Shown: piece by piece, positions 6,611 to 14,861 of the stretch
Position numbering within the stretch: position 1 is the stretch's first letter
Layout: each line of letters opens with the position of its first letter
The notes under the pieces: generated by a model
Seen by the model: only the letters and a program-made list of their open reading frames with translations
What the model was told of the DNA's origin: nothing
Database searches by the model: none
Source: Bacteroidota bacterium
Lineage (GTDB): Bacteria > Bacteroidota > Bacteroidia > CAILMK01
DNA: 28,431 bases
Direction of reading: 5' to 3'
NCBI GenBank assembly: GCA_013287095.1
Contig: JABDEJ010000021.1
Location: 1-28,431 of the forward strand
Made by a program: the position numbers and the translations under genes

Positions 6611-7519
6611 GTGAAAAAAGGCGTATTAATAATGGCTTATGGCAGCCCTGAAAAAACAGAGGAGATAGAAGCCTACTACACAGACATCAGAAGGGGCAAT
6701 CCTCCTGCACCTGCGCAGCTTGAAGAATTGGTTGGCAGATATAATGCCATCGGTGGTTCTCCCCTCTTCCGCATCACCATGGCGCAGGCAAATAATCTTC
6801 AGGCCGAACTTGGTAATGAATACCAGGTTTATATTGGTATGCGCCATTGGAAACCCTGGATCATTGATGCTGTGGCTAAAATGAAAGCAGATGGAATAGA
6901 ACGTGCAGTGGGTATTGTCATGGCCCCGCATTATTCTTCCATGAGCATTGAAAAATACATTGGCAAAGTAGAAGAAGCCAAAGAACAGCTTGAGTATGGC
7001 CTGGATATGCGATATGTTAAATCATGGCACAACGAGCCACTCTTCATTGAAGCACTTCAACATAAAATATCCAAAGCCCTTAAACTATTTTCTGATTCAG
7101 AAAAAAGCAGGTTAAAAGTCATCTTCTCAGCCCATTCGCTACCTGAAAGGATTTTGGAGCAAAACGATCCATATAAAGATGAACTCTTAGGAACGAGCAG
7201 GCTTGTTGGCGAAAAATGTGGCATCACCAACTGGACTTTTGCTTTTCAAAGCGCCGGAAGAACACAGGAAAAATGGCTTGGGCCTGACCTGCTGACAGTA
7301 ATGGACACTCTTCACAGTGAGGGAGATGATACTGTTCTGGTTTGCGCTGTTGGCTTTATTGCCGACCACCTTGAAGTTCTCTATGATATAGATATCGAAG
7401 CAAAGGATAAAGCAAGAAAAATGGGAATGCACCTGGAAAGAACCGAATCCCTAAATGCTGATCCATTGCTTGCTAAACTGTTTGCGAAAATGGTCCACGA
7501 AAAAATCCATGAAAAATAA
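6611..7519 (+). CDS. hemH: Ferrochelatase, resembling Gram-positive coproporphyrin ferrochelatase
   Basis: Inserts Fe2+ into a porphyrin; 302 residues starting at a GTG (6611). The catalytic histidine is H175 in SAHSLPE and the conserved glutamate E255 in GFIADHLEVLYD. The opening GVLIMAYGSP, the YYTDIRRG stretch, YNAIGGSPL, and WLGPDLL followed by VGFIADHLEVLYDID resemble the Bacillus subtilis enzyme (now called CpfC) more than the enterobacterial type, as recalled and not from an alignment. That raises the question whether the substrate is coproporphyrin III or protoporphyrin IX. It sits between hemE and hemY and overlaps hemY by 11 bp, which suggests translational coupling. Ferrochelatase activity is secure; the substrate is not. 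Confidence 0.93.
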   Translation: MKKGVLIMAYGSPEKTEEIEAYYTDIRRGNPPAPAQLEELVGRYNAIGGSPLFRITMAQANNLQAELGNEYQVYIGMRHWKPWIIDAVAKMKADGIERAVGIVMAPHYSSMSIEKYIGKVEEAKEQLEYGLDMRYVKSWHNEPLFIEALQHKISKALKLFSDSEKSRLKVIFSAHSLPERILEQNDPYKDELLGTSRLVGEKCGITNWTFAFQSAGRTQEKWLGPDLLTVMDTLHSEGDDTVLVCAVGFIADHLEVLYDIDIEAKDKARKMGMHLERTESLNADPLLAKLFAKMVHEKIHEK

Positions 7520-8870
7520 TCCCATCATCATTCTTGGTGCCGGGATCACCGGCTTATCTGCTGCCTGGTATCTTGAAAAAGAAGGGTTCACAAATATTAC
7601 TATTCTTGAGGGAAGTGCGAGAGCCGGTGGCAAAATAGAGACGCTACATGAACATGGCTTTTTGGTTGAAAAAGGGCCTGATTCATTTATCATTACCAAG
7701 CCATACGCCATCAACCTGGTTCGCGAACTCGGACTTGAAAGCGAATTGATTTATCCCAAAACCAACAAGTTTTTTATCCTGAAAGATGGGAAAATGGTGA
7801 GTCCTCCAAAAGGATTGAATATGATGGTTCCGACCGATCTTCCTGCATTTCTCGAATCAAAATTCTTTTCATGGAGGGCAAAGCACAGGATATTGTATGA
7901 ATCTGTAGTTCATCCGAGGTTACTGGATGAGGATGAATCGTTTGCAGATTTTATTGCGCGACGCTTCGGGCAGGAAATGCTTGACCTCTATGCCGGGCCA
8001 CTTTTTACCGGCATTTATGCTACTCCTGCTGTAGAATTAAGCCTGAATGCCACATTCCCGATGTTCAAAAAAATGGCCACGCAATACGGGAGCATTACCC
8101 GGGCTGTAAAAAAACAGCCCCAACCCAGCTCCTCAAACCGTTCTACCTTTATGGGACTGAAAAACGGAATGCAAACGCTGTCTGATACCTTGATTAAGAA
8201 GCTCCAACACACAAAAACAAAACTGAATTCAAAAGTTATAGAATTGAACTATGAGGATCTTCAATATGTTGTAAAAACGGAAGACGGGGATAGTTATACA
8301 ACAGCAAATCTGATCATTACCCTACCTTCTATTCAAACAAAAAACCTTCTAAACCTTATTTCCCCTGTTGCTTCTGAAATCCTGGGAACTTTTACATCCT
8401 CATCAAGCAGGATCGTAACCCTTGCGTATAAAACAGATAAGCTCACAGAACCATTGCTTGCTACCGGTTATGTGTCTGCCGAAACTGAAAAAAATTATGT
8501 ATCTGCCGGAACCTGGCTCAGTTCCAAATGGGAAGGACGTGCGCCTGATGGACATATTCTTTTGCGCTGCTTTATGGGCAAAAATCCCGGATCTTTTTCT
8601 CTAACAAATGATCAGTTGATCCATGCCGCGCATCTTGAAATGAGTGGCTTGTTAGACCTTACAGAAGAACCTGAATATTACTGGGTACAACGCTGGGATT
8701 CTGCGCTGCCTCAATACAAAGTCGGCCATCTTGAAAAAGTAAATGATCTGCGTGAGGCTCTATCATCACTTAAAGGACTTCAGTTAAACGGATCTTACCT
8801 GAGTGGTGTCGGCTTGCCTGACTGCATTGGCCAGGGATTGCGGGCTGCGACAAATATTGCCGGCAAATAG
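7509..8870 (+). CDS. hemY: Protoporphyrinogen/coproporphyrinogen oxidase, HemY (HemG-2) type
   Basis: FAD-dependent, oxygen-using six-electron oxidation of a porphyrinogen to a porphyrin; 453 residues from the ATG at 7509. The frame is open further upstream, but 7509 places the dinucleotide fold at the N-terminus and gives a typical 11-bp overlap with hemH. FAD motif GAGITGLSAAWYL lies at 10-22, E34 in ITILEG is the ribose-binding acid, and RAGGKIETLHEHGFLVEKGP follows. The C-terminal FAD patch is YLSGVGLPDCIGQGLRAA. In Bacillus the equivalent enzyme acts on coproporphyrinogen III (CgoX); in other bacteria and eukaryotes relatives use protoporphyrinogen IX. The sequence alone does not decide. 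The next gene is convergent and ends only 8 bp away. Confidence 0.93.
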   Translation: MKNNPIIILGAGITGLSAAWYLEKEGFTNITILEGSARAGGKIETLHEHGFLVEKGPDSFIITKPYAINLVRELGLESELIYPKTNKFFILKDGKMVSPPKGLNMMVPTDLPAFLESKFFSWRAKHRILYESVVHPRLLDEDESFADFIARRFGQEMLDLYAGPLFTGIYATPAVELSLNATFPMFKKMATQYGSITRAVKKQPQPSSSNRSTFMGLKNGMQTLSDTLIKKLQHTKTKLNSKVIELNYEDLQYVVKTEDGDSYTTANLIITLPSIQTKNLLNLISPVASEILGTFTSSSSRIVTLAYKTDKLTEPLLATGYVSAETEKNYVSAGTWLSSKWEGRAPDGHILLRCFMGKNPGSFSLTNDQLIHAAHLEMSGLLDLTEEPEYYWVQRWDSALPQYKVGHLEKVNDLREALSSLKGLQLNGSYLSGVGLPDCIGQGLRAATNIAGK

Positions 8871-8877
8871 ACTAAGG

Positions 8878-9480
8878 CTACGGTATGTTTTGCGTAACAG
8901 ACTGACATTGAAGCACTGTTACCCCATAAATTATATCTGCGCGATAACCAATAAAATTGCCAAGCTGTATGGCTTCAATAGAGTAGGACTGAGCAGGGAG
9001 TGTCTTTTTGGTGATGGTTTGTCCATACGCCAGACTTGATGCCCATACTTTTCCGTTTATCTTAATCTCGTACGGATTTCTATTTGCGCTCGTATTTTTG
9101 ATATTAAGGGTTCCATAACCAGCAAGGGTCAGACCAATAGATGTCGTTTGATTTGCAGCGAGAGGATAGCCCAGAAAATAGGCGGTATTGTTTATCCAGC
9201 AATTTGCAGTGTCTCGGCACGAAAAATAATAAACCTGGCTCGGTATATTAGAAAATGATACATTGCCACTGTCACTTGATTTTGTGGTGTAAAGTACATT
9301 GGTGCCATTGGCCCAATCGGTGGAGTCGCCATAGAGGTTCACCGTTACGCCGTCAAGATTATTATCATAATCATCAGCCAAATGAAGTGAAAAAACCGTT
9401 GGATTAATAACAGGTTTGGGTTTGGTACATGAGCCCAAAACAAATACTGTGGCAATTATAGCAGCTATCTGAATCTTCAT
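8878..9480 (-). CDS. Hypothetical lipoprotein
   Basis: A 200-residue lipoprotein from the ATG at 9480; a frame four codons longer exists, but MKIQIAAIIATVFVLGSC is a complete lipoprotein signal with lipobox VLGSC. The mature part (FSLHLADDYDNNLDGVTVNLYGDSTDW and following) looks like a carboxypeptidase-regulatory or Ig-like beta domain: a variable loop, then SGNVSFSNIPSQVYYFS, the usual pattern for such plug-like domains. The second half (GYGTLNIKNTSANRNPYEIKINGKVW) is another beta unit. It is a likely cell-surface or periplasmic protein of unknown role, convergent with hemY. A -7 element and a 9-bp inverted repeat lie just upstream. Confidence 0.75.
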   Translation of the reverse strand: MKIQIAAIIATVFVLGSCTKPKPVINPTVFSLHLADDYDNNLDGVTVNLYGDSTDWANGTNVLYTTKSSDSGNVSFSNIPSQVYYFSCRDTANCWINNTAYFLGYPLAANQTTSIGLTLAGYGTLNIKNTSANRNPYEIKINGKVWASSLAYGQTITKKTLPAQSYSIEAIQLGNFIGYRADIIYGVTVLQCQSVTQNIP

Positions 9481-9491
9481 ATCATTGATCA

Positions 9492-9539
9492 ATACCGCAA
9501 ATCTAAAGGATTTTCAATCTAAATAGAGACTTGCGGTAT
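9492..9539 (-). promoter_or_regulatory. Promoter -7 element flanked by a 9-bp inverted repeat
   Basis: On the minus strand TAGATTTG (9505-9498) matches TAnnTTTG just ahead of the lipoprotein gene. ATACCGCAA at 9492-9500 and its exact inverse TTGCGGTAT at 9531-9539 enclose the region between. The placement would suit an operator, or an RNA structure near the transcript start; no regulator is evident. Confidence 0.4.
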
Positions 9540-9735
9540 CAAGAACGACATAAGAAGCAAATTTAGTGCCCTGAGTGGCGGAGTATTGACAACTTTTTAA
9601 AAGTTGACAACTCTTCCTCGCTCGTACCAAGTCCATAACCCAACAGTAATGAAAACAAAAACAATAGTCCAAGGCTGCAGAATTCTTATCCATACCCAAT
9701 CTCCCCTTCGTTTCAGACTTGGCGTGAGCGAACCA

Positions 9736-12700
9736 TTATTTAAGAACTACTATTTCTTTCCTAACTATTGCTTGATTATTTTGAATTTGCAAAAAATACG
9801 TCCCTTCATGTATGTCGGAAACGTCGATGATATTACTTCTAACATAATTGCCTGGAAACGATTTAATCAACTTTCCTTGTAAATCATAAATAGCCAAGTA
9901 AAAGTTTTTATTTGGGGGTAAAATCACATTTAATGACGAATTTGTTGGGTTCGGAAAAATTTTAATTTGATTAGCTAATGTATTGCCATTAGCCTGATTA
10001 ATACCTGAGGAAAGGTGATCAACTTTCTTAATATAAACTGTGTCTAATCCATTTGCAGCGTACGGCGATACCAATACAATTTTATAATATGGCAGGGAAG
10101 TGTCTCTTGATACTTTAAAGGAAATATTCCCGCCATTGTTTGTTCCGGTATCTGCAATAGTTATTGTTATGGATGTATCGTATTTATAATACAACGTATC
10201 GTATTTATTAGTGGGAATACTAATCGTCCAGTACATTTTCGAACTGCCTGAATTAGAATTTTCAACCATAAACTTACCTTGCGGGTCATTTTTCAATACA
10301 TACACAGTATCTGGCGCAGATAGCTCAGGAGCTGTTAATTTGTAATTTGCCATTAATCCAACATCACCATTATAATTGCCAAAACTGTATGTTGTTGATT
10401 TACCATTTTGAATATCGTTACCAGAAAGATTAGTCCATTTTTCAAATTCATATTGCCCGTAAGTTTGAGGAGCTGAAACACCAACGTTGTTAAGGCTTTT
10501 ATTATAAGAGCGATAGATACTTCCATAGCCATCCTGCCTACCATACTGATCTTTTGCTCCGACCTGTAACAATGGCTTCATCCAAGGTTCATTAAATACA
10601 ATTTCGATATCGGAATTAGAAACAGGTTTGTTCTCAAATTCATAAATCAATTCAAACCTAAGACTATCAATATTGACTTGTGAAGCAGTTCCACCTATAT
10701 TCACGAGATTTTTTGATAAAGTAATGTCGGCCCAGGCAGAAGGCTGACTATAGAGCAATATATTGGCATTTGTTTGCGCAATGCCTGCAAGCCCAAGTAA
10801 TGTTTCCAAAAGCGAGTTCGTAGCCGGACTTGGAACAATTGAGTCTATATTATGACTTAATAAATCATACCTTGCTCCCCAGGTAATTGGATTAACGGTA
10901 TTTATGTCGTAATTATTAAATAAATAAACCTGACCGTTCTTCTTTATTCTTGAAAAATTGGGATATGTTAATGACAAGTCCAAATAAGAAGTTGTGCCTA
11001 AGGTTCCTCCTTTTGGAGTCGCTTTCATTCCAATTACTTTAAAATCAATAATTCTCATATCCTCCTCATTGGGAGGAAATATACCAAGGTCAACAGGGTT
11101 TATGGTGACTGAAATTCCTGCATTAAGACTTGTTAATTGTTCTTTTGACAATAAAAATCTCACTGGAACGGAAAGAGAAGGGCTATTAGAATTGTACTCA
11201 TTAAAAATTATGGCCGCTATAGTCTGAATTTCTTGCTCATAAACAGCCGCTAATGAATTAAAATCCGATTGGGATAATGCGTAACCTTGCCCTGCCTGAA
11301 CAATAGTTTTCATGGAATTGAATAGAGATTCAAGGTTAAGTGTACCAGGGTACGGCTGAAGAGTTCTATATTCATACGCCTTTCCCATTGTATAATGATA
11401 CTTTCTTAAATTATAGATTGCATTATCATCCATGTTATCCAGATACAATAAGGTTCGGTTGTCTAAAACCCTACTCAGATTTGACAAACTTAAATTTAAC
11501 GCGTCTACTGAAAGCACATCCTGTGAAATTATCAGGCCATCATGTTGAATAGCTTGAATAGCAGCATTCCATGCTTGCACGATTTGCTGTTCATTAGCCT
11601 GTACCTGGGCGATGCTGTTTTTAATGTTTACCAGGGCTGGATTATTTGCTTCTACCTGGCTTAGTTGAGCACTGACCACTTGGTCGCTCTGCTCGCTTTG
11701 AGTAATAATTTTGTTGATGCCTTGGTATGTAGTATTTAGTTTATTATAGTCGGTACCTAAATTTTTAATGGCATTTTTTGTACTATCGAACGAGCCTCCG
11801 AACAAATTTGAAATCTGACCTGGAATTCCATCTATATCGTTATCGTATTGAGTAAGGTCTGACGTAGTCTTTGGGTCCTCAATATCCGTTAATCCATTTC
11901 CAGCAGCAGTTAAGGCACCGCTATAATTTTTGCTACTTATATCATTATAGGCGGTTATTCCTGCCACAACCCCAATTCCTACTTCTTGTACACCAGGGAT
12001 GGGCAATAAACTTGCTATTTGGGCCACCGTGTTTATTATGCCAAGTAAACCAGTTTGTTTAGCTTTCTGATCCGCTGCTATAAGACTGTTAGCTTCGTTT
12101 GTATATTCTTTTTGCAAATTCGACAGTGCAATTGAATCTTGTTGTATTTCATTCTGAAGAGTAGGAATTATTGACACATTATTATTGTAGTCCGTAACTT
12201 TATTAGTAACATCAGCGGCCAATTGATTTTTTGCTGCTGTAAAAGCATCAATCTTCGCCTGAACGGAGTCAGCCGAATTTCTAATCCAATAGTCGAGATA
12301 AAGTATATTTATTGCTTGTTGAATATCATTTTGATACGCCAGTTCATTTGCTTCAAAGGATAGCATTGGAACCCATCCTGGCGGATTCCCGAAGAAATCC
12401 AGAGAATTGTTTAGTTGATTAACAGTTTTAGACATCTCATTGACTACTTGCTGAATTTCAAGTTGGAGAGTATCTGGTATATTAATCCAATTTGAGTCGG
12501 CTTCAGCCAACTGAATTTCGTTGATATAAGGCACGAGTTTATTAAGTACAGTATCATTAAAGGCTAAGTAATATGCATCATTGCAATATTTCATTATTAA
12601 CCTTAAATAGTTTGGGTGCAGGTAAGAAAATTTATTATTGTTTTCAACGTAATTTCCTGCGGAACCATAATATATAGCAGGTAGTGTTTTACCCAATCCC

Positions 12701-13800
12701 CCTTTCCCTCCATCCCGTATGGAAAAATCCTTTAGTGGTAATGTTGAATATAGATTTCCACCGGCACCAGCGTTGCCCCCTTGATTCGTTGGTGCATACT
12801 GTCCTTCTCCTCCAACTTGTATAAATCGTATAACGGGCTTGGACTCATATTCCTTCAAATAGAGATCAATTTCACCAGCCTGCTGTCCCGTGATTCCATT
12901 GGAATTATATGCATTCTGGCCGGGCTTAACCGGAGTTGTATTTATATAAGAATTTATTGCTCCGTTGTCTTCAAATATCAATTGCTTTGCAAATATCTTT
13001 ACTTTAGTTCCTGGTAGAAACAAAGTATCCTTAATAAAAACCCGTTCGGCGTAAATATCCATTTCTTGAATATCAGTTTCGCCAGAATAATTATAAAGGG
13101 CATTGGCATTGCCCCGTTGAAATATAACGTCCATTCCTGTAATCTCAATGGTTTTTACTTTTTGGGTATCGCCGTTGAAGTATGTTTTACCAGAATTTGA
13201 TATATCTGAAACAATAAGGTAATCACTGGATGAAGGATCAGGAGGGGTTTGTGTACTTGGCAAACCAAAAGCAGAATTTTCTGGAACGACTCGGGGCTGT
13301 ACCGTGAAATTCACTATTTGTGTATCCGAAGAAATCCCCATTGTGGTTATAAAAGCAATTCGAAATGTTTTAATATCAGCAGTATCACCAATATATTCAA
13401 AATATTGACGATTTGCTAAAAATATGATTTGCCCTTTTACAGAGTCTAGAAGTTTTATTGCGAAACCAATTCCACTCCCTTTATATTTCGATTTTACGAA
13501 GAACTTGATTTGGCCGTCCGAAAATATCGTCATATTAGGAATTGAATCAATATAATATCCCAGAGCAGTTGTGTCCTTATGGTACGTGGTATCAGAATAA
13601 TCCTGATCAAAACCAATGTGAAAATTGAAGTTAGAGTTGGATTGACTCGTGTTAACTATCCCCTGTCCAATACTGTAACTTATGTAGTGATATTGACCGT
13701 TTGAAACGGGAACACTTGATCCCGCAGAATTGATTGCTGATTGTCCATAAAGGCAATTGCCAATTCCAAATGATATAAGAAGACAAAGAATTATCCTCAT
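9736..13800 (-). CDS. Large T9SS-secreted protein with beta N-terminus and helical, pore-former-like middle
   Basis: 1354 residues. Signal peptide about 1-19 (MRIILCLLISFGIGNCLYGQ). Residues 20-65 resemble a Bacteroidota N-terminal motif (GQYHYISYSIGQGIV, FNFHIGF). About 190-370 is beta-rich and may be a solenoid: DIYAERVFIKDTLFLPGTKV, KIFAKQLIFEDNGAI, then Gly-rich VGGEGQYAPTNQGGNAGAGG. About 445-580 and 670-775 are long Gln/Asn-rich amphipathic helices. Between them lies a hydrophobic stretch at 584-617 (GLLGIINTVAQIASLLPIPG, VGIGVVAGITAY). About 870-1150 is beta, ending in an InlB/FlgNew-like repeat (YEFEKWTNLSG, GDVGLMANYK). Residues 1279-1354 (IKIFPNPTNSSLNV to KEIVVLK) are a type A T9SS sorting domain. 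Helix-hydrophobic-helix order recalls alpha pore-forming toxins, but no family is recognised. It follows the collar gene by 10 bp, so the two are co-transcribed. Confidence 0.85.
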   Translation of the reverse strand: MRIILCLLISFGIGNCLYGQSAINSAGSSVPVSNGQYHYISYSIGQGIVNTSQSNSNFNFHIGFDQDYSDTTYHKDTTALGYYIDSIPNMTIFSDGQIKFFVKSKYKGSGIGFAIKLLDSVKGQIIFLANRQYFEYIGDTADIKTFRIAFITTMGISSDTQIVNFTVQPRVVPENSAFGLPSTQTPPDPSSSDYLIVSDISNSGKTYFNGDTQKVKTIEITGMDVIFQRGNANALYNYSGETDIQEMDIYAERVFIKDTLFLPGTKVKIFAKQLIFEDNGAINSYINTTPVKPGQNAYNSNGITGQQAGEIDLYLKEYESKPVIRFIQVGGEGQYAPTNQGGNAGAGGNLYSTLPLKDFSIRDGGKGGLGKTLPAIYYGSAGNYVENNNKFSYLHPNYLRLIMKYCNDAYYLAFNDTVLNKLVPYINEIQLAEADSNWINIPDTLQLEIQQVVNEMSKTVNQLNNSLDFFGNPPGWVPMLSFEANELAYQNDIQQAINILYLDYWIRNSADSVQAKIDAFTAAKNQLAADVTNKVTDYNNNVSIIPTLQNEIQQDSIALSNLQKEYTNEANSLIAADQKAKQTGLLGIINTVAQIASLLPIPGVQEVGIGVVAGITAYNDISSKNYSGALTAAGNGLTDIEDPKTTSDLTQYDNDIDGIPGQISNLFGGSFDSTKNAIKNLGTDYNKLNTTYQGINKIITQSEQSDQVVSAQLSQVEANNPALVNIKNSIAQVQANEQQIVQAWNAAIQAIQHDGLIISQDVLSVDALNLSLSNLSRVLDNRTLLYLDNMDDNAIYNLRKYHYTMGKAYEYRTLQPYPGTLNLESLFNSMKTIVQAGQGYALSQSDFNSLAAVYEQEIQTIAAIIFNEYNSNSPSLSVPVRFLLSKEQLTSLNAGISVTINPVDLGIFPPNEEDMRIIDFKVIGMKATPKGGTLGTTSYLDLSLTYPNFSRIKKNGQVYLFNNYDINTVNPITWGARYDLLSHNIDSIVPSPATNSLLETLLGLAGIAQTNANILLYSQPSAWADITLSKNLVNIGGTASQVNIDSLRFELIYEFENKPVSNSDIEIVFNEPWMKPLLQVGAKDQYGRQDGYGSIYRSYNKSLNNVGVSAPQTYGQYEFEKWTNLSGNDIQNGKSTTYSFGNYNGDVGLMANYKLTAPELSAPDTVYVLKNDPQGKFMVENSNSGSSKMYWTISIPTNKYDTLYYKYDTSITITIADTGTNNGGNISFKVSRDTSLPYYKIVLVSPYAANGLDTVYIKKVDHLSSGINQANGNTLANQIKIFPNPTNSSLNVILPPNKNFYLAIYDLQGKLIKSFPGNYVRSNIIDVSDIHEGTYFLQIQNNQAIVRKEIVVLK

Positions 13801-13810
13801 AAAACAAGTT

Positions 13811-14725
13811 TTAGTACTTAATTATAAAATTGACGTAAGCATTTTTCGGACGGGTTTCGTTGCCACCCGTACTTGTAGTAGCTGCTCCAGAATTTGCAGC
13901 GTTAACATTACCTCCAGCTGGAGCCGTGCTTGTGCATCCATAACCACTATAAGTCACAAATGTGCCACTGTTTGGGGCACTATGATTGTGACTTTTAAAA
14001 TCATCAGCTTGATAGCTCCCAACCCTATCTCCAATATTTCCTCCATTAAGAGCGGTGCGTAAAGATGTATCTGGATCATTCCCTTTGCCATAGTCAACAC
14101 CTCTTAAGAATTGACCTCTCAGATCTGGCAGGTAAAAAGTTGCCCCACTCCCTCCCCAATAGAAATGAATGGCATTATATAAATTTTGGTATTTGCCACT
14201 AACGCTAAGCTGTCGCCCATCGCATAATAACCATCCTGTAGGCACATTGCTGGAGTCTCCGGCAAAAGCCATTACTGCTCCCATAGGGACTGATGTGACA
14301 TTCCCAGCCGCCCTTGCATAAGGTACACTATAAAAAGACTGTCTGTTTCCAATAGCCGTATAAGGTCCGCTGGTACCACTCGAGCTAAAAGAGACCTGAT
14401 ATTGATAAACTGCAGAAGTAAAATCAATTGAACCAAAATTATTCAACCTTGAACTTGAAGTGGACTGGCCGTTACCAATAATTGCGGTACAAACACCAAA
14501 GCTATCCGTAGTTGCTGGATCGGTTTCCTCATAATCAATAGAGGGAGAAGATCCTGGATAAAGGGTAAATTTTAATGTTATTGACTTCTTTATCACAGGC
14601 GCACCTTTACTATCCCTGATAAGCGCCTGAAAATTAAAGCCTAAATTACCTATTTGTGCAAAAATTCCATTGGTGCATAACATTAGGATTGGCAAAATCC
14701 AAATTCCTTTTTTTAGCTTTTTCAT
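13811..14725 (-). CDS. Secreted tail-collar domain protein
   Basis: 304 residues from the ATG at 14725; an in-frame ATG two codons earlier (14731) is possible. Signal peptide 1-24 (MKKLKKGIWILPILMLCTNG, then IFAQ). Residues 27-140 are the Bacteroidota secreted-fibre N-domain (GFNFQALIRDSKGAPV, ITLKFTLYPG, RQSFYSVPYA). About 148-210 is a phage tail-collar domain: PMGAVMAFAGDSSNVPTGWL, LCDGRQLS, FYLPDLRGQFLRGVD. The tail GDRVGSYQADDFKSHNH and ETRPKNAYVNFIIKY is the conserved C-terminal part. In phages this fold forms trimeric fibre tips; in bacteria it is found in secreted proteins of unclear role. No other phage gene is near. First gene of an operon with the 1354-residue T9SS protein. Confidence 0.9.
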   Translation of the reverse strand: MKKLKKGIWILPILMLCTNGIFAQIGNLGFNFQALIRDSKGAPVIKKSITLKFTLYPGSSPSIDYEETDPATTDSFGVCTAIIGNGQSTSSSRLNNFGSIDFTSAVYQYQVSFSSSGTSGPYTAIGNRQSFYSVPYARAAGNVTSVPMGAVMAFAGDSSNVPTGWLLCDGRQLSVSGKYQNLYNAIHFYWGGSGATFYLPDLRGQFLRGVDYGKGNDPDTSLRTALNGGNIGDRVGSYQADDFKSHNHSAPNSGTFVTYSGYGCTSTAPAGGNVNAANSGAATTSTGGNETRPKNAYVNFIIKY

Positions 14726-14747
14726 AATCATTGAATTTATAGTGCCG

Positions 14748-14776
14748 CAAAAATGCGTTGATGCCACATGTCCAAA
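14748..14776 (-). promoter_or_regulatory. Candidate promoter of the collar/T9SS protein operon
   Basis: On the minus strand TTTG (14776-14773), 17 bp, then CATTTTTG (14755-14748), one base off TAnnTTTG. The leader to the ATG at 14725 would be about 15-20 nt. Confidence 0.4.
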
Positions 14777-14861
14777 AAATAAATATGACGAAGCAGCCTG
14801 GATTTTGTACAGGCTGGAGGGATATGGGTATAAACGAAAACAGAAATGGGAAACTTCTGCC

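Noticed and set aside
7455..7508. Upstream extension of hemY by 18 codons
   Set aside because: The FAD fold begins right after the ATG at 7509; the extension reads through hemH in another frame.
9514..9699. 61-residue minus-strand open frame between a lipoprotein and the T9SS gene
   Set aside because: No signal, domain or start context; it lies in a 240-bp gap with short direct repeats (TTGACAACT) and reads as noise.
13757..14062. 101-residue plus-strand frame rich in Ser, Cys and Ile
   Set aside because: It is the antisense of the collar protein's C-terminus and the start of the T9SS gene; its composition mirrors that coding.
13811..14725. Prophage or phage tail remnant
   Set aside because: The collar domain is fused to a signal peptide and a Bacteroidota secreted-protein N-domain, and no capsid, tail, lysis or integrase gene is near.
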